Shown here: in pieces, positions 7,300 through 15,145 of the stretch | Numbering within the stretch: position 1 is the stretch's first letter | How the letters are laid out: each line of letters opens with the position of its first letter | From: Treponema sp. | GTDB lineage: Bacteria > Spirochaetota > Spirochaetia > Treponematales > Treponemataceae | Reading direction: 5' to 3' | Length of the DNA: 64,000 nt | Assembly: GCA_022510905.1 (NCBI GenBank) | Contig: JAFLSN010000008.1 | Location: 1-64,000 of the forward strand | Notes under the pieces: model-generated | The model's input: the letters and a program-made list of their open reading frames with translations, nothing else | The model's database searches: none | What the model was told of the DNA's origin: nothing | Translations under genes and position numbers: made by a program

Positions 7300-7406
7300 A
7301 AAATAGTTACTATTTTGCCCAAAAACAGTAACTATTTATATATAGAAACAGTAAGAGTTTTTACCCAAAACAGTTACTGTTTTAAACGAAAAGAGTTACT
7401 ATTTTT
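7300..7406. repeat. Array of five AGT(T/A)ACT palindromes spaced 22 bp
   Basis: Five copies of an A/T-flanked palindrome of the form AAAAnAGTTACTnTTTT. Centres are at about 7308, 7330, 7353, 7375 and 7397, i.e. spaced 22, 23, 22 and 22 bp, so all lie on nearly the same face of the helix. They sit between two XRE-type genes and directly after the 23-bp array. This is the layout of cooperative operators or centromere/iteron sites. Confidence 0.75.
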
Positions 7407-7461
7407 ACCGGAAGGGCGGGAGGGGTGTTCTGCTTAATACGTTACGGCGGAATCCCCGCCC

Positions 7462-7767
7462 TCATATCTTGAGCAGCACTTTCTCCTGCTCTGGCGAGCG
7501 GGCGGCTTTGGGGTACGTTGTGATTTCAAGCCCCATTCCCAGGCTGGCAAGGTAGTCTATCAGCGTGGAGATTTTCATGTCCTTCCGCCTTTCGATTTTT
7601 GAGACGGACGACTGGCTGAAATTCTGCATCTCGGACTGCTTGACGTTCCGCTCCTCGCGGAGCTGCGCAAGGCGGATTGTCATGATGTCCTGCTCCGCCT
7701 TTATGCGGGCGCGCTCGATTGATTCGGGAGACATTTTGCCTTCCATCATTTTTATCGCGTCTTTCAT
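7462..7767 (-). CDS. XRE-family helix-turn-helix protein (HigA-like size)
   Basis: 101 residues. The HTH is near the middle: RLAQLREERNVKQSEMQNFS, then SSVSKIERRKDMKISTLIDYL. The ending is short and helical. It has its own promoter (TTGACG/TATAAT) and an AAGGGG site. Antitoxins of HigBA-type loci have this architecture, but I find no toxin gene beside it: the frame ending just before its ATG overlaps its promoter and 5' UTR and is not convincing. It converges on the phased palindromes. Confidence 0.75.
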   Translation of the reverse strand: MKDAIKMMEGKMSPESIERARIKAEQDIMTIRLAQLREERNVKQSEMQNFSQSSVSKIERRKDMKISTLIDYLASLGMGLEITTYPKAARSPEQEKVLLKI

Positions 7768-7817
7768 TCTCTCAGCCCCTTGTATTCGTCAGATGAGCTG
7801 ATGTTCCACACGGTTAC

Positions 7818-7847
7818 ATTATATGAAGCAAAGTGAATGTGCGTCAA
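7818..7847 (-). promoter_or_regulatory. Promoter of the 101-residue XRE gene
   Basis: Minus strand TTGACG (7847-7842), 18-nt spacer, perfect TATAAT (7823-7818), 50 nt before the ATG at 7767. Confidence 0.75.
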
Positions 7848-8007
7848 GGGCAAAATGCCGGAACATCCGCGAGCCGGGGTGAGGATTTGCTCTGGTCCAC
7901 AGCCGCGCGGAACCTGACGCCTGGGAGCCGCACCGTGGGCAGGAGACGGTGGCTTTGAGGCTGCCGGCCGCAACAGGAACAGCCGTTCGGAGGCGCATTC
8001 CGTTTTG

Positions 8008-8036
8008 TTGACAGAAGCGCCCGTCTCCTATATACT
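8008..8036 (+). promoter_or_regulatory. Promoter with long leader for the 8283 gene
   Basis: TTGACA (8008-8013), 17-nt spacer, TATACT (8031-8036). No coding sequence follows for about 245 nt, so the transcript would carry a long leader before the secreted protein gene. Confidence 0.65.
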
Positions 8037-8042
8037 TTCCAT

Positions 8043-8282
8043 AATTGGCATATCGCCATTTGGATTGAGAGGGAATCATGTAAAAAAGCTGCATTTATAG
8101 TAAGCGCCTTATCATACATATACCGCAGGAGCTTACTTTAATATCAGAGCCGGCTTTTATGCGTGGCCGCCAAGGGAACGGAGGGCGGCTTTAAAAGCAC
8201 TAGGGCATAATATCATAACAATACCTTTGCGTGTGACCGCCTTAACACGCAATATCTTGCACATATTTTTGGAGAAAACAAC
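8043..8282 (+). promoter_or_regulatory. Long 5' leader with several hairpins
   Basis: About 240 nt between promoter and ATG. Visible pairings are GTAAGC/GCTTAC, GCCGCC/GGCGGC followed by TTTAAAA, and GCGTGT/ACACGC near the end. A GAGAGGG site is followed by ATGTAA, a start directly followed by a stop. It matches no riboswitch class I can recognise. It may be a cis-acting RNA or just spacer. Confidence 0.3.
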
Positions 8283-9665
8283 ATGAAGCTCAAAAGGATA
8301 ATCGCGGCTGTAGCCGTGACTTTTGTTGCCGTATCCGCGTTCGCGCAGGAAAGCTACGACTCGCTTCTGAAAAAGGCAAAGGACTACGAGTCAAAAAAGC
8401 AGTGGGTGCACGCGCTCGGCGCATACTGGGACGCGATGGAGGCAGAGCCTACCGAAAAGTCTGCGGAAGCCTACGAAGCGTTCACAAAACTGAGCGAAAC
8501 CATCCGGGAGGGGAATCCCGGCTACGGCGACTTCGACGAGTTCTCACTGTACGACGGCTGGCTTGCCCTCTGCAAGGAGTACGAGAAATACTGGACGGAC
8601 AACTGCCCATACGGTTTTTCCCTTTCGGTAAAGAAAGGCGACCTCGACATGGAGACACGCACGGCAACGTATACGGTCAAAGTCAATTACGGAGATACAT
8701 ACAAATACAAAAGCATTTCGGGCACATTGGGCGGTCGGGATAAAACTGTCGGACTCGGCAGAGTATGGAAGAGCGACTGGGCCGGCATCCCCGAGAACTG
8801 GCCTTGCGCCAGCGTATTTGACAAGCCGGACGCGGAAAAGGAGAAGCAGTTCCTCAAAGATGGAATCGCGCTGACCTGCCACGCAAAAGACAGTTTCGAG
8901 CACTATAATATGGTCGCCGCATTCAGGTCAATGACAAACGATGGCAATCATTGGGAAACTTCCTTGTATGACGTGCAGTTCAACATAACAGACGAAAACG
9001 GAAAAACTCTCCTTTCAGGCGGCCGCACCATAGCAGGCTCCGTCTGCACGTTTAAGGGCGTTCCGCAGGACACAATGAAAACAATCGACTCCGGCGCATA
9101 CAAAATAACGCTTGCGGGCGTATGGCTGAATTACGGTCTGACCAAAGCGTATTCTTATACAGTTTTGAATTTTAGCGAAATGCTTGAATCCGGTGACAGA
9201 AAGTGGCTTGAAGGAACAAAGTCCATGCAGCTTGACGCGAGTAAAATAAAATTCGGATACTTGCGTAATGTATCAAACAGTGAATATTATAATGGGTACA
9301 TGGAGATTCCAGATTCTGACGTGATAGCCAGTATGAACAACTACATCAACGCGCAGAAAGCGGCCGCCGAAAAAGCGCGGAAAGAGGCGGAAGCCGCGGC
9401 GAAGAAAGAAGAGAGCGAAAAGCAGGCCGCCGAAATCCAGGCGCTCGCAAAAACCGACATGCTCGCGGGAATGTCCAAGAAAGGCGCAAAGACCATGCAG
9501 AAAGTCATCAAGAACCTCGGCTTTACCCCAGAAGCGCAGGCACGTTTCCTGCACTCGAAGGGCGAAACCACGTTCAAGATGTTCGACGGCCGCGACGAGG
9601 CAAGCATCGGCGCAGAGCTGCAGTATTGGAAGCGGGTGGAGATGAAGGCCGGGCGGTGGAAATAA
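8283..9665 (+). CDS. Secreted protein of unknown function with C-terminal coiled coil
   Basis: 460 residues. A signal peptide (MKLKRIIAAVAVTFVAVSAF, cut after AFAQ) leads into a TPR-like helical stretch (SYDSLLKKAKDYESKKQWVH). A beta-rich middle follows, then an Ala/Lys/Glu-rich coiled coil at about residues 357-387 and a basic, helical C-terminus. It is probably periplasmic. The ribosome site GGAG precedes the ATG by 8 nt, and a terminator follows. I recognise no named family; similar TPR-plus-domain secreted proteins are common in treponemes. It stands as a single-gene unit. Confidence 0.7.
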   Translation: MKLKRIIAAVAVTFVAVSAFAQESYDSLLKKAKDYESKKQWVHALGAYWDAMEAEPTEKSAEAYEAFTKLSETIREGNPGYGDFDEFSLYDGWLALCKEYEKYWTDNCPYGFSLSVKKGDLDMETRTATYTVKVNYGDTYKYKSISGTLGGRDKTVGLGRVWKSDWAGIPENWPCASVFDKPDAEKEKQFLKDGIALTCHAKDSFEHYNMVAAFRSMTNDGNHWETSLYDVQFNITDENGKTLLSGGRTIAGSVCTFKGVPQDTMKTIDSGAYKITLAGVWLNYGLTKAYSYTVLNFSEMLESGDRKWLEGTKSMQLDASKIKFGYLRNVSNSEYYNGYMEIPDSDVIASMNNYINAQKAAAEKARKEAEAAAKKEESEKQAAEIQALAKTDMLAGMSKKGAKTMQKVIKNLGFTPEAQARFLHSKGETTFKMFDGRDEASIGAELQYWKRVEMKAGRWK

Positions 9666-9700
9666 GCCACATTCCAGCCCTTCCGCAGACAGGACAACCA

Positions 9701-9728
9701 CACGCCCCCGCCGAGGGGCGCGTTTTTT
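9701..9728 (+). terminator. Intrinsic terminator
   Basis: Stem CGCCCC / GGGGCG, then CG and six Ts. It lies 36 nt after the stop of the secreted protein gene. Confidence 0.7.
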
Positions 9729-9857
9729 ATGCAAGCCGCCTAACAGAAGGACGCGCCGCGCTTTTTTCCGTGCCGCCCGCCTTTCTTTCAAGAATCTCCA
9801 AAACAGTTCAGCGATTTTGACCGAAAACATGCGGTCAGGGAGCAGGAAAAACGAGAC

Positions 9858-10364
9858 ATGGAAATAACATTCAGAGCCGCCCGCACCGACGATTTGGACG
9901 AGGTTTTTATGATGGTTTCCGCCGCCATACATGCGATGGCGGAAAACGGCATCTTCCAGTGGGACAGCGCGTACCCCGCAAAAGATGATTTCCGCAGCGA
10001 CATTTTGAAAAACGAGCTGCATGCCGGAACAATCGGCGGGAACATCGCGGTGGTCTATGCGCTAAACAGGGAATGCGACGAGCAGTACGCGAACGGAGCC
10101 TGGCAGTACGCAGGCGAGGATTATCTTGTCCTGCACAGGCTCTGCGTCTCCCCGGATTTTCAGAACATGGGCGTAGCATCACGGACGCTCCAGCACATCG
10201 AGCAGGAATCTGCGCGGAAGGGAATCAAGGCAATCCGCCTGGACACGTTCGTGGAAAACCCTTTCGCCGTGCGCCTTTATGAAAAAAACGGCTACCGCAC
10301 GGTCGGCACCGCCCGCTGGTCCAAAGGCGAGTTCATCCTGCTTGAAAAACTGCTGGTCGCGTAA
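9858..10364 (+). CDS. GNAT-family N-acetyltransferase
   Basis: 168 residues with the GNAT fold: start MEITFRAARTDDLDEVF, the acetyl-CoA segment VSPDFQNMGVASRTLQHIE (Q-x-x-G-V/I-A type), RLDTFVENPFAVRLYEKNGY and a final LLEKLLVA. It transfers an acetyl group to an amine of an unknown small molecule or protein. No partner gene is evident; the ribosome site is weak (AGGAAAAACGAGAC before ATG). Confidence 0.85.
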   Translation: MEITFRAARTDDLDEVFMMVSAAIHAMAENGIFQWDSAYPAKDDFRSDILKNELHAGTIGGNIAVVYALNRECDEQYANGAWQYAGEDYLVLHRLCVSPDFQNMGVASRTLQHIEQESARKGIKAIRLDTFVENPFAVRLYEKNGYRTVGTARWSKGEFILLEKLLVA

Positions 10365-10578
10365 CGGCCGTAGAACGAAAAAGGCGCGCCACGCCGCACG
10401 TTTTCACGTAACTTCCGCTTTGACGATGAACGCCCGGCCGGGTGGAAGCAGCTTTTGCCCCGGGGAAGTACCGCACAGGCGGGTTTTCTCAAGGAATTCC
10501 CCCCAAAGCCTCCGCCCAGTTTTTCTAAAAGCCTTTAACACACGGACATGGCCGGCGCGGTGCCCCTTCCGCACGGCT

Positions 10579-11520
10579 TTATGGAAAAATTCCTGCGCCT
10601 CCTGCGTGCATGACGGCGTTCACCGCCGCGCCGCATGCAAGCGAGAACACAACGGTGAACGCCAGGTACAGCGCGAAATGCCTTGCACCCAGCGCGATTT
10701 TGAGTGCGCCCAGGTTGGTGATTTTGGTGGCAGGGCCGGTAATCATAAAGGCCGCAGCGCTTCCCGCGCTCATTCCGCCAGAGAGCCATTGCAGCAAAAG
10801 GGGAATCGTGCCGCCTCCGCACACATAGAGCGGAACGCCCACCGTGGCCGCCATAAGGAGCCCGAATCCTTTGTTCTTTCTGCCAAAGAGCGAGACCATC
10901 CGCTCTGCGGGAACGTAGCGCTGGAACACCGCCGAGAGCGCGACTCCGAGCAGGAACCACGGCCCGGTCGCCCTGATGTTGCGCCACACGTTCTTCAGGA
11001 ACCGCAGGAAGATGTTCGGGTCTGTGTCGCGGTTGTGGGGCTCTCCGAACGATGAGAAGTCGAAGTACGGAGCGGAGCCTTCCTTGCAGAAGAAAATCCG
11101 CACAAAAAGCCCCGCCACGATGCCGCAGACAAAGCACGAGACAATCCGCACCGCCAGCATCGCGCCGCCAAGGGCAGTGCTGTAGGCAACCAGCTGGGGA
11201 TTCAGCAGTATGCTGCCCATCATGAAAGCGGCGAGGAAGTCGTCTTTTACGCCCTTGCGGGAGAACGCCGCGCAGAGCGGTATCGTGCCGTACATGCACA
11301 GGGGAGAGGCTATTCCGAGCGCGGAGGCCAAAAAAAGCCCCGCGATCCCCGGAAGCCTCCGCCCCACCCGCTCAGCCGCCGCATGGAGCCAGCCTTTGGC
11401 GAACACGCTCACGCACGAGCCGAGCAGGATTCCCGCCGCCCAGTAGCCGAAAATCTGGCGCAGCTGCACGTCGAAATAGTACCACAGGTAGACCGCCTCG
11501 CGGCGGAGGATCTCAGGCAT
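10579..11520 (-). CDS. Permease of the YraQ/ArsP (DUF318) type
   Basis: About 313 residues, eight or more hydrophobic helices. The typical family features are repeated Gly/Pro-rich helices (CMYGTIPLCAAF; VGVPLYVCGGGTIPLL) and an AFMITGPATKITNLGALK motif. The family includes organoarsenical exporter ArsP and uncharacterised metal/thiol-related permeases. An ATG 48 nt upstream is in frame, but the one at 11520 follows AGGAGG by 6 nt, so I chose it. Transport substrate unknown. Confidence 0.8.
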   Translation of the reverse strand: MPEILRREAVYLWYYFDVQLRQIFGYWAAGILLGSCVSVFAKGWLHAAAERVGRRLPGIAGLFLASALGIASPLCMYGTIPLCAAFSRKGVKDDFLAAFMMGSILLNPQLVAYSTALGGAMLAVRIVSCFVCGIVAGLFVRIFFCKEGSAPYFDFSSFGEPHNRDTDPNIFLRFLKNVWRNIRATGPWFLLGVALSAVFQRYVPAERMVSLFGRKNKGFGLLMAATVGVPLYVCGGGTIPLLLQWLSGGMSAGSAAAFMITGPATKITNLGALKIALGARHFALYLAFTVVFSLACGAAVNAVMHAGGAGIFP

Positions 11521-11571
11521 CGCGCACCTCCTGAAAAGTTCCATCAGCCATGAAAGTATGCATGGCATTCA

Positions 11572-12252
11572 TTATCCCGCTTTCTGGGCCACAAGCACCG
11601 CAAACTTCCCGCTGCAAAACACGCAGTCTGCCGTGGAAAATCCCGCGTCCAGGAGCCAGCGCAGCTCTTCGCGCACCGTGCATTCGCGGTCAAGCTTTCT
11701 GCGCTCAAGCCAGCGCCCGTATTCCTCACGGGACAGGCCGCCAGCCTTTATCCGGCCGATCCAGTACAGCTCAATGCGTGCGTCCATGGCCGCGTTTTCC
11801 GCGCGGAACTGGTCGTAGTTCACAAAAAAGCCGCCGGGAGCAAGCGAGTCAAAAACACGAAGGAAGAGCCCGCGCTTTTCCCCGTGCTCCAGATGGTGCA
11901 CGGAAAGCGCGCTCATCACGACGTCGGGCGTGCCGTAGAGTTCCCGCCCGGGGAGTGAACGGGAATAGTCCTGCACCGAAAAGCGCACGTTCGGCGCACC
12001 TTCAAAGCGTTTTTTCGCCATGGAAAGCATCTCCTCGGCAATGTCGTCCAGCACGTATTCCGCGCCCGGAAAGTGCGAGAACCAGAACGACGAAAGGAGC
12101 CCTGTCCCGCATCCGAGGTCAAAAACAAGGCCGGGTGCACGGAGTGTGCCTGCAAGGAAATCCGTGGTGCCGCCGTAGAACTCGTCGAAACACGGAATGA
12201 ACTTCCTGCGGTTAGCGTCATAGTCGCGGGCGATGAGGTTGAACTGCTCCAT
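11572..12252 (-). CDS. Class I SAM-dependent methyltransferase
   Basis: About 226 residues. It starts MEQFNLIARDYDANRRKFIP and has SAM-binding motif I as VFDLGCGTGLLSSF, then YVLDDIAEEML, motif IV-like DVVMSALSVHHLEH and a helical end. It is similar to ubiquinone/menaquinone-type and tellurite-type methyltransferases; substrate unknown. The frame is open further up, but homologous sequence begins at this Met. It lacks its own strong ribosome site and may be coupled to the small frame at 12281-12379. Confidence 0.8.
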   Translation of the reverse strand: MEQFNLIARDYDANRRKFIPCFDEFYGGTTDFLAGTLRAPGLVFDLGCGTGLLSSFWFSHFPGAEYVLDDIAEEMLSMAKKRFEGAPNVRFSVQDYSRSLPGRELYGTPDVVMSALSVHHLEHGEKRGLFLRVFDSLAPGGFFVNYDQFRAENAAMDARIELYWIGRIKAGGLSREEYGRWLERRKLDRECTVREELRWLLDAGFSTADCVFCSGKFAVLVAQKAG

Positions 12253-12280
12253 GACCGGGTTTGATTTTCTGCCTTCCAAC

Positions 12281-12379
12281 TTACACCGCCCTCCCCCAAG
12301 CCACCGCGCAAGGCCTGGACCACGCCGGATCACACACAAGAACCGCTCCGCCCGGCCCTTCCAAAACGTCTGCCGCCAT
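12281..12379 (-). CDS. Possible 32-residue leader peptide upstream of methyltransferase
   Basis: The frame MAADVLEGPGGAVLVCD... follows a near-perfect AAGGGAGG site 5 nt before its ATG and ends 28 nt before the methyltransferase ATG. The peptide is GC-rich and has no recognised motif. It may serve as a ribosome loading site for the next gene, or be chance. Confidence 0.3.
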   Translation of the reverse strand: MAADVLEGPGGAVLVCDPAWSRPCAVAWGRAV

Positions 12380-12554
12380 AGAAACCTCCCTTGCAAACTC
12401 CGCGCCAGCGGCCTTGCATGAGGCATCATAGCACAGAACGGAAGCTTGCGCCAGCAAAAGAAATGCTGAGTCCGTTCACGCCGCAGGCAAAATCTTGCAA
12501 AAAAAATCCCCGGTTCCGTGGTGTCTTTTGCGATCACGCGGCACATACTATTGC

Positions 12555-13451
12555 ATGGACACACGCACGCACCCCGAGGAAAGAGCGGAAGGCGGCATTC
12601 CGCAGACAGAACCGTGGGAAAGCCTCACGCTCGCGAACAACTTCATGTTCTGCAAAGTCATGGAAACAAACCCTGACATCTGCCGCGAGGTTGTGGAGCT
12701 GCTGCTCGGCATTTCCGTGGACCGCGTGGAGATTCCGCAGGGCGAGCGCACCATGCAGCCGGGCTACATGGCAAAAGGGATCCGCCTGGACGTGTACTGC
12801 CGCACCCCGAACGAAGTCATCGACCTTGAGATGCAGACCACGGCCCGCCACGACCTCCCCCGCCGCGCGCGCTACTACCAGAGCGTCATGGACATAGACG
12901 CGATACAGTCCGGGGAGAAGTACACACAACTGAAGGACAGCTACGTGGTTTTCCTGTGCATGAGGGATCCGCTCGGGCGCGGCCTGCCGGTGTACAGGTT
13001 CGAGAACGTGTGCCTCGCCGACCCGGGGCTGAGGCTGGGCGACGGGGCGCGGAAGGTCTTTTTCAACGCCGAAAAATGCGATAGAATGGAGGGAGAGAAC
13101 CTCCGGGCGTTTTTCCGCTTCCTCAAAGGAAGGAAGCCAGCCACGGAGCTAACCGCCCGCCTGGACACGATCGTGGAGCGTACCAGGCAGGACGCAAAAA
13201 TGAGGGGGCAGTACATGATGTGGTCGCTGGCGCTGGACGATGAGAGATACGAAGCACACGAGGCTGGATTGGCAGAAGGGTTGGCGGAAGGCATAAAGGC
13301 CGGCCGTCTGGAAGGCATTAACAGCACAAAGCTGGAGGCAACAAGGAATCTTCTGATGAACGGGGTGGGCGCGGAGGTGGTGGCAAAGTCACTGGGCATT
13401 CCGCTGGAAATGGTGCTGGAAATCCAGAAGGGGCAGGACGTCTCGCTATAG
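12555..13451 (+). CDS. Rpn-family PD-(D/E)XK nuclease/putative transposase
   Basis: About 298 residues. The family pattern is clear: LTLANNFMFCKVM, then LLGISVDRVEIPQ, GIRLDVYCRTPNEVIDLEMQ (the Asp and Glu-x-Gln of the PD-(D/E)XK core), RARYYQSVMD, YVVFLCMRDP and a C-terminal Ala/Glu/Gly-rich linker with EGLAEGIKAGRLEG. Rpn proteins promote recombination and some behave as defence or toxin-like nucleases. The start is uncertain: ATG at 12555 precedes the conserved part but has no clear ribosome site. It stands beside an antitoxin relic and a repeat array, i.e. in accessory DNA. Confidence 0.8.
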   Translation: MDTRTHPEERAEGGIPQTEPWESLTLANNFMFCKVMETNPDICREVVELLLGISVDRVEIPQGERTMQPGYMAKGIRLDVYCRTPNEVIDLEMQTTARHDLPRRARYYQSVMDIDAIQSGEKYTQLKDSYVVFLCMRDPLGRGLPVYRFENVCLADPGLRLGDGARKVFFNAEKCDRMEGENLRAFFRFLKGRKPATELTARLDTIVERTRQDAKMRGQYMMWSLALDDERYEAHEAGLAEGLAEGIKAGRLEGINSTKLEATRNLLMNGVGAEVVAKSLGIPLEMVLEIQKGQDVSL

Positions 13452-13730
13452 GCGCACGGGCCGTGCCGTTTGGGCCGCTTACCCGGAGGGTCAGGGCTGG
13501 GGATCTTTAGCCCAAGGTTTCTCAAAGCTGCTGGCGGAGCGCATACAAGGGCGGCCCGTTGTGGCAGAACATGGCTCGTAGGAACGGCTTTTATTGAAAG
13601 AGACGCGCAGATGCCTTGCGTGCGGTGAGGCAGGGGCTTGAGAACTACAAGCATGTGCCGGCCATGACAGGGCGCGGGCTTTCCTTGACGGGCGCGGCAA
13701 GGTGCTGTGCGAGCGCGGAGCCTGCCAGCC

Positions 13731-13978
13731 CTACAGAGAGGAGGCAGGGCAACCGTCCTGCCTTGCCCGGCGGATGACGGCGTTCATCCTGCGCCCGGCT
13801 GCCCGAGCCATTCCTGGCTGTCGTTGTCTATGCGGAGTGGCACGGCTTTCCCGGAGGCTATCCGGTTACGCAGGTGCCCGCCTGAGAAGTCTTTGATTTC
13901 CGGTATTTCCGAAAGGTCTACGTCCTTCCGAAGCTCCGCGACACGCTCAGCCGTAAAACTGTCTGCACCATTTCCCAT
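13731..13978 (-). pseudogene. Frameshifted BrnA/COG3514-like antitoxin relic
   Basis: The frame from 13978 reads VAELRKDVDLSEIPEIKDF and then LRIDNDSQEWL, the core of BrnA-type antitoxins, with GGAGGGG upstream of the ATG. It then shifts: one base inserted after CT in TGGCTC restores WLRAAGRRMNAVIRRARQDG, matching the family ending (WLRAxGxGYQTRMNAVLR). A one-base deletion thus broke the gene, which also seems to miss about 3 residues. No BrnT toxin is visible upstream. Confidence 0.65.
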
Positions 13979-14171
13979 ATCTGCGCCCCTCCTAGTTGGT
14001 TGAGATTCTGGCGGAAATTATCCTAATCCCCGCCTGTCCTGCATGGCTGGAAACTGCAACGGCGAACCCGTTTATCTCTGCGTTCCAAAAATATCGTGTA
14101 TCGTATGCGGCAGAGTGCGCCGTGTAAATCCGCTCCCAAAATAGCGGGTCTTTAAACATTCGGAATCCCAC

Positions 14172-15142
14172 TCAAACCGCCCCGCCAGCGGCATTATCTT
14201 GCCCCGCGCCAGACAAAGCCCTGTAATAGGCCTTCGACAGCTTCCCTGCACTTGACAAAGCCCTGTCCGAAGCCTCCGACAGCTTCCCTGCACTTGACAA
14301 AGCCCTGTCCGAGACCTCCGACAGCTTCCCTGCACTTGACAGAGCCCTTTCCGAGGCCTCCGACAGCTTCCCAGCGACTGACAGAGCCCTTTCCGCTGCC
14401 CAAGACAGTTTCCCAGCACTTGACAAAGACCTGTCCGAGGCCTCCGACAGCTTCCCGGCACTTGACAAAGCCCTGTCCGCTGCCACAGATGGCTTCCCGG
14501 CGACCGACAGAGCCCTTTCCGAGACCTCCGACAGCTTCCCGGCGACCGACAAAGCCCTGTCCGCTGCCCCCGATGGCTTCCCGGCGACCGACAAAGCCAT
14601 TTCCGGGGGCTCCAACGGATTCCCAGCACTCGACAAAGCCCTTTCCGAGGCCCCAGATGGCTTCCCGGCACTTGACAAAGCCCTTTCCGCTGCCCCAGAT
14701 GGCTTCCCGGCGACCGACAAAGCCCTGTCGGGGCTTCCGACAGCTTCCCAGCGACCGACAGAGCCCTTTCCGCTGCCCCAGATGGCTTCCCAGCACCTAA
14801 CAAAGTCCTGTCCGAGGGCTCCAACGGCTTCCCGGCGACCGACAAAGCCCTTTCCGCTGCCCCCGACAGCTTCCCTGCACTTGACAAAGCCCTTTCCGGG
14901 GGTTCCGATGGTTTCCCGGCGACATGTACGCGCATACCACTGCGACACGCCTGCGCACAGGGCGTGGGTACGTTGGGCTGGTTCGTGGGCAAGGCCATGC
15001 CGGTTTGTGTGTGCGTGTCATGCTGTGCCGTGTGCGGGCTGGGTGGATTGCGGGCTGCGGGGAAAAGAAAGCGGCCGCCGACTGCAAGGAGGCAGCAGAC
15101 AGCGACCGCAAAGGAGGTGCCAAAATTTTGTTTAGTGTCCAA
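14172..15142 (-). pseudogene. Frameshifted repeat-protein gene (14-residue repeats)
   Basis: Read on the minus strand, the 42-bp units encode LSEASDRALSSAGK-like repeats: ALS, S/V, AGK, L/P, S, E/G, A, S/A, D/E, R. The changes are mostly conservative in this frame (D/E, S/V, E/G), as expected for a coding repeat. The frame changes at about 14732-14748, where one unit is 41 bp. Upstream the frame runs on towards 15142 through Pro/Thr-rich sequence, without a good start codon or ribosome site (TTG at best). Function unknown; a surface or low-complexity protein is possible. Confidence 0.45.
14240..14923. repeat. 42-bp tandem repeat array, about 16.3 copies
   Basis: Sixteen complete units plus a partial one, beginning at GCTTCCC; all are 42 bp except unit 12 (41 bp). 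Units are mosaics of two alternatives at several blocks (CTGCACTTGAC or CGGCGACCGAC; AGGCCTCCGACA or CTGCCCCAGATG), typical of unequal crossing-over or gene conversion. A degenerate half unit precedes at about 14209-14239. Confidence 0.9.
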
Positions 15143-15145
15143 AAA

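Noticed and set aside
7106-7306. 66-codon frame overlapping the end of the XRE gene (ATGA)
   Set aside because: It runs through the 23-bp array whose period is not a multiple of three, so the peptide only echoes the DNA repeat in rotating frames.
7121-7406. CRISPR-like array
   Set aside because: Units touch each other without unique spacers and no cas gene is near.
7764-7973. Frame ending just before the 101-residue XRE gene, as a toxin partner
   Set aside because: It overlaps the TTGACG/TATAAT promoter and 5' UTR of that gene and has no toxin-like motif or ribosome site.
13452-13730. Possible gene remnants after the Rpn gene
   Set aside because: No frame, ribosome site or motif that I could defend; composition only looks like decayed coding DNA.
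14252-14800. 182-codon plus-strand frame over the 42-bp repeats
   Set aside because: It gives Pro/Thr/Leu/Pro runs with non-conservative changes; the minus-strand frame fits selection better.
12300-15145. Insertion sequence or prophage boundaries
   Set aside because: No transposase with DDE motif, terminal inverted repeats, target duplications or integrase was found.
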